Below are positions 3,840-5,431 of a stretch of DNA of 5,431 nt, piece by piece. The notes beneath the pieces are model-generated. The model did not search any database. It was not told the DNA's origin and saw only the letters and a program-made list of their open reading frames with translations. The position numbers were made by a program, and so were the translations under genes. Source of the DNA: an uncultured Gemmatimonadales bacterium (lineage in GTDB: Bacteria > Gemmatimonadota > Gemmatimonadetes > Longimicrobiales > Gaopeijiaceae); the NCBI GenBank assembly GCA_937982605.1, contig CALJLC010000424.1, positions 1 to 5,431 of the forward strand, read 5' to 3'. How positions within the stretch are numbered: position 1 is the stretch's first letter; each line of letters begins with the position of its first letter.

Positions 3840-5431
3840 TCCCGTCCCGACCTCCTCGACCATCTCGCGCCGGAACAGCTCGGCGTCGCCCTCGTGGGCG
3901 ACCACCTCGCAGCGGAGGCGGTGCCCCCGGGCCGTGCGCTCCTGCTCGACGCGCACCTCCAGCCGCGTCGACCACGACCCGCGCCGGCTCGTGACGACGT
4001 GGCGAGCCGACGCCGTCGCGGTCCCGGGTCGGTCGGGGTCGATCGTGAAGCACTCCTCGATCCCCCAGCCGTTCACGAGCCCGATCGGCTCCACCGGATA
4101 CGGCTCCGGCGCCCCGTCCGGGGCCCAACCCTGCCGGATCGCCGTCGTGAGCCGACCCGACGCGTCGCGGTCCACCCGTCTCCGGGCCGGCGGCGGGTCC
4201 TCCACGTCGAACGACGGCGACCGCGCGGCCTCCGGAGGCGGCGGCGCGGGAAGGTGGGTGTCCTCGTCCGAAGGCGGACGCTCCGGGAGGCGGAGGACGC
4301 ACGCTCCCGGTTCGAGGCGCAGCTCGAAGGGCTCGGCCAGCGGCTCTGCGATCGGCCAGTAGGAGGTCGAGATCGCGACCCGGATCCGGTGCCCCGGGCG
4401 GAATCCCCACGCGCAGTGGCGAAGGCGGACGCGCACGGTGTAGCGCCGACCGGGCTCGAGGGGACGCCGCTCGGACGGCCCGTCCCGAAGGTCGAGGTCG
4501 AGGAGGCCGTAGCTGACGCGTACGGACGTCCCGTCCGGCGCGACGTCGCAGAGCCGCACGGCAACCATGCCGCGGGGGCGATCGCAGCGGAGCTCCAGAT
4601 CCACCTCCGGAGCGCCGAGGATCTCGAGCGGCCCGCCGAGCGGCGGCAGATCGAAGCACGCCGAAACCGCGTCGTCCGGCCCCTGGTCGCACGGCAGTCC
4701 GGTCAGCCCGAACGGACACCAGACGCCGGCCGCGAGCGCGCCCGCGCCGGTCCAGGGCACGATCACCTCGTCGCCGCTCTCCGAGCCCCGGCGTCGCTCC
4801 CGCTCCCGGATGCGCGACGACGGCCACCCGGCCTCGGCCACCCAGCGACCCCGCGACGTCGCCTCCTCCCACGGCCTCCCCCCTCCCTCGGGCATCCAGA
4901 CGCGGTAGCCGGGCTCACCGCTCGCCGACGGTCGGTCCCGCAGGCAGGAGTCCCACCAGGCGAGAGCCACCTGCAGGAATCCGGCCGCGGGTCCAGGGAC
5001 GCCGTTGTGGGGATAAACGTGAACCCACGGCCCCACCCAACCCCGCGCCGGCACGTCGAGCCCCGCCAGAAGCCGCGGGACCGTGTCGGCGTAGGCGTCG
5101 GCCCAGCCGGAGACGGCCAGGACCGGAACGTCGATCCGGTCGTAGGCGTCGGCGACGGAGCCTCGGCGCCAGTACGTGTCCCGGGTGTCATGCTCGAGCC
5201 AGCGCGCGGCGTAGAACGGCGTCGAGGCGAGCCGCTCGAGCCACGTCGACCTCCACGACGGGCCGACGAGATCGGGGTCCTGGGGGCGCATGGCGAGCGT
5301 CTGGAGCACGGCACCCCACGTCAGGTTCTCCATCAGCAGGCACCCGCCCATCCAGTGCGCGTCGGTGGCCCAGCGGTCGTCCGACGAGCACACGGTGACG
5401 ACGCCCCTCAGCTCGGGCGGCCGGAGCGCCG
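3831..5431 (-). CDS. CocE/NonD-family serine hydrolase (S15-like), N-terminus cut off
   Basis: The frame is open from the right edge to a TGA at 3833-3831, giving 532 visible residues; the start is outside. It belongs to the alpha/beta hydrolases related to cocaine esterase and Xaa-Pro dipeptidyl peptidases. The first visible residues, LRPPELRGVVTVCSSDDRW, normally follow shortly after the nucleophile motif (GxSxGG), so the catalytic Ser should lie just beyond the edge. The other catalytic residues are visible: Asp111 in VSGWADAY (codon 5099-5097) and His137 in GPWVHVYPHNGVPGPA (codon 5021-5019). A PepX_C-type jelly-roll follows, with GLPCDQGPDDAVSACFDLPPL, GAPEVDLEL, VRLCDVAPDGTSVRVSYGLL and GHRIRVAIS. 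A Pro-rich linker (AHLP-like, PAPPPPEAARSP) and a final strand-rich region (about the last 130 residues, with DRDASGR, EECFTI and SWSTRLEV) complete the long form of the family. It probably cleaves an ester or amide; the substrate is unknown. The GTG at 5393 is internal, not the start. Confidence 0.92.
   Translation of the reverse strand, partial: ALRPPELRGVVTVCSSDDRWATDAHWMGGCLLMENLTWGAVLQTLAMRPQDPDLVGPSWRSTWLERLASTPFYAARWLEHDTRDTYWRRGSVADAYDRIDVPVLAVSGWADAYADTVPRLLAGLDVPARGWVGPWVHVYPHNGVPGPAAGFLQVALAWWDSCLRDRPSASGEPGYRVWMPEGGGRPWEEATSRGRWVAEAGWPSSRIRERERRRGSESGDEVIVPWTGAGALAAGVWCPFGLTGLPCDQGPDDAVSACFDLPPLGGPLEILGAPEVDLELRCDRPRGMVAVRLCDVAPDGTSVRVSYGLLDLDLRDGPSERRPLEPGRRYTVRVRLRHCAWGFRPGHRIRVAISTSYWPIAEPLAEPFELRLEPGACVLRLPERPPSDEDTHLPAPPPPEAARSPSFDVEDPPPARRRVDRDASGRLTTAIRQGWAPDGAPEPYPVEPIGLVNGWGIEECFTIDPDRPGTATASARHVVTSRRGSWSTRLEVRVEQERTARGHRLRCEVVAHEGDAELFRREMVEEVGTGLT

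Noticed and set aside
3049..4362. 437-codon + strand open frame across the carbonic anhydrase and the hydrolase gene
   Set aside because: It overlaps two genes with clear family motifs in other frames, and its translation is Arg/Pro/Gly-rich low-complexity sequence typical of out-of-frame reading in GC-rich DNA.
3718..4872. 384-codon - strand open frame within the hydrolase gene
   Set aside because: Its Gly/Arg/Ala-rich translation runs out of frame with the clearly conserved CocE sequence on the same strand.
1..5431. Novel defence, mobile or CRISPR-like system
   Set aside because: No transposase, integrase, nuclease, toxin-antitoxin pair, regularly spaced repeats or tRNA-like sequence is visible, and composition is uniform across the window.

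Overview
The window is very GC-rich (roughly 70% by eye) with strong G/C third-position bias. It holds ordinary, densely packed bacterial genes. The mix of a secreted five-blade PD40 propeller, a DUF6252-like repeat protein, a small lipoprotein and a CocE-type hydrolase suggests a free-living high-GC Gram-negative, possibly Gemmatimonadota. That placement is inference from gene style; there is no rRNA or marker gene here to fix it.

Layout: (1) 1-652, + strand, the 3' part of a gene for a Thr/Gly-rich all-beta protein with two tandem copies of a DUF6252-like domain. (2) 653-760, a gap with two GC-rich hairpins near it, one around the preceding stop codon and one at 691-705. (3) 761-1714, a secreted PD40 (TolB-like) beta-propeller with a signal peptide and a good Shine-Dalgarno. 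(4) 1724-2218, a four-helix membrane protein only 9 bases behind it, probably cotranscribed. (5) 2330-2704, a small cysteine-rich lipoprotein. (6) 2795-3133, an ABM-like (antibiotic biosynthesis monooxygenase superfamily) protein; a 12-pair-position hairpin abuts its ATG and a 21-codon mini-ORF lies just upstream. (7) 3212-3823, a complete beta-class carbonic anhydrase with all zinc ligands. (8) 3831-5431, - strand, a CocE/NonD-family serine hydrolase cut by the window edge just short of its nucleophile. It converges on the carbonic anhydrase with 7 bases between the stop codons.

The six complete or partial + strand genes run in one direction, but their products point to no shared pathway. 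The envelope genes (propeller, membrane protein, lipoprotein) could be loosely related. The ABM-like protein, carbonic anhydrase and hydrolase look like independent housekeeping or accessory metabolism.

I found no mobile element, CRISPR array, tRNA, rRNA or clear sign of horizontal transfer. I also see no convincing undescribed system. The observations most worth a second look are the hairpin plus mini-ORF before the ABM-like gene, the tandem-domain protein at the left edge, and the four-cysteine lipoprotein.
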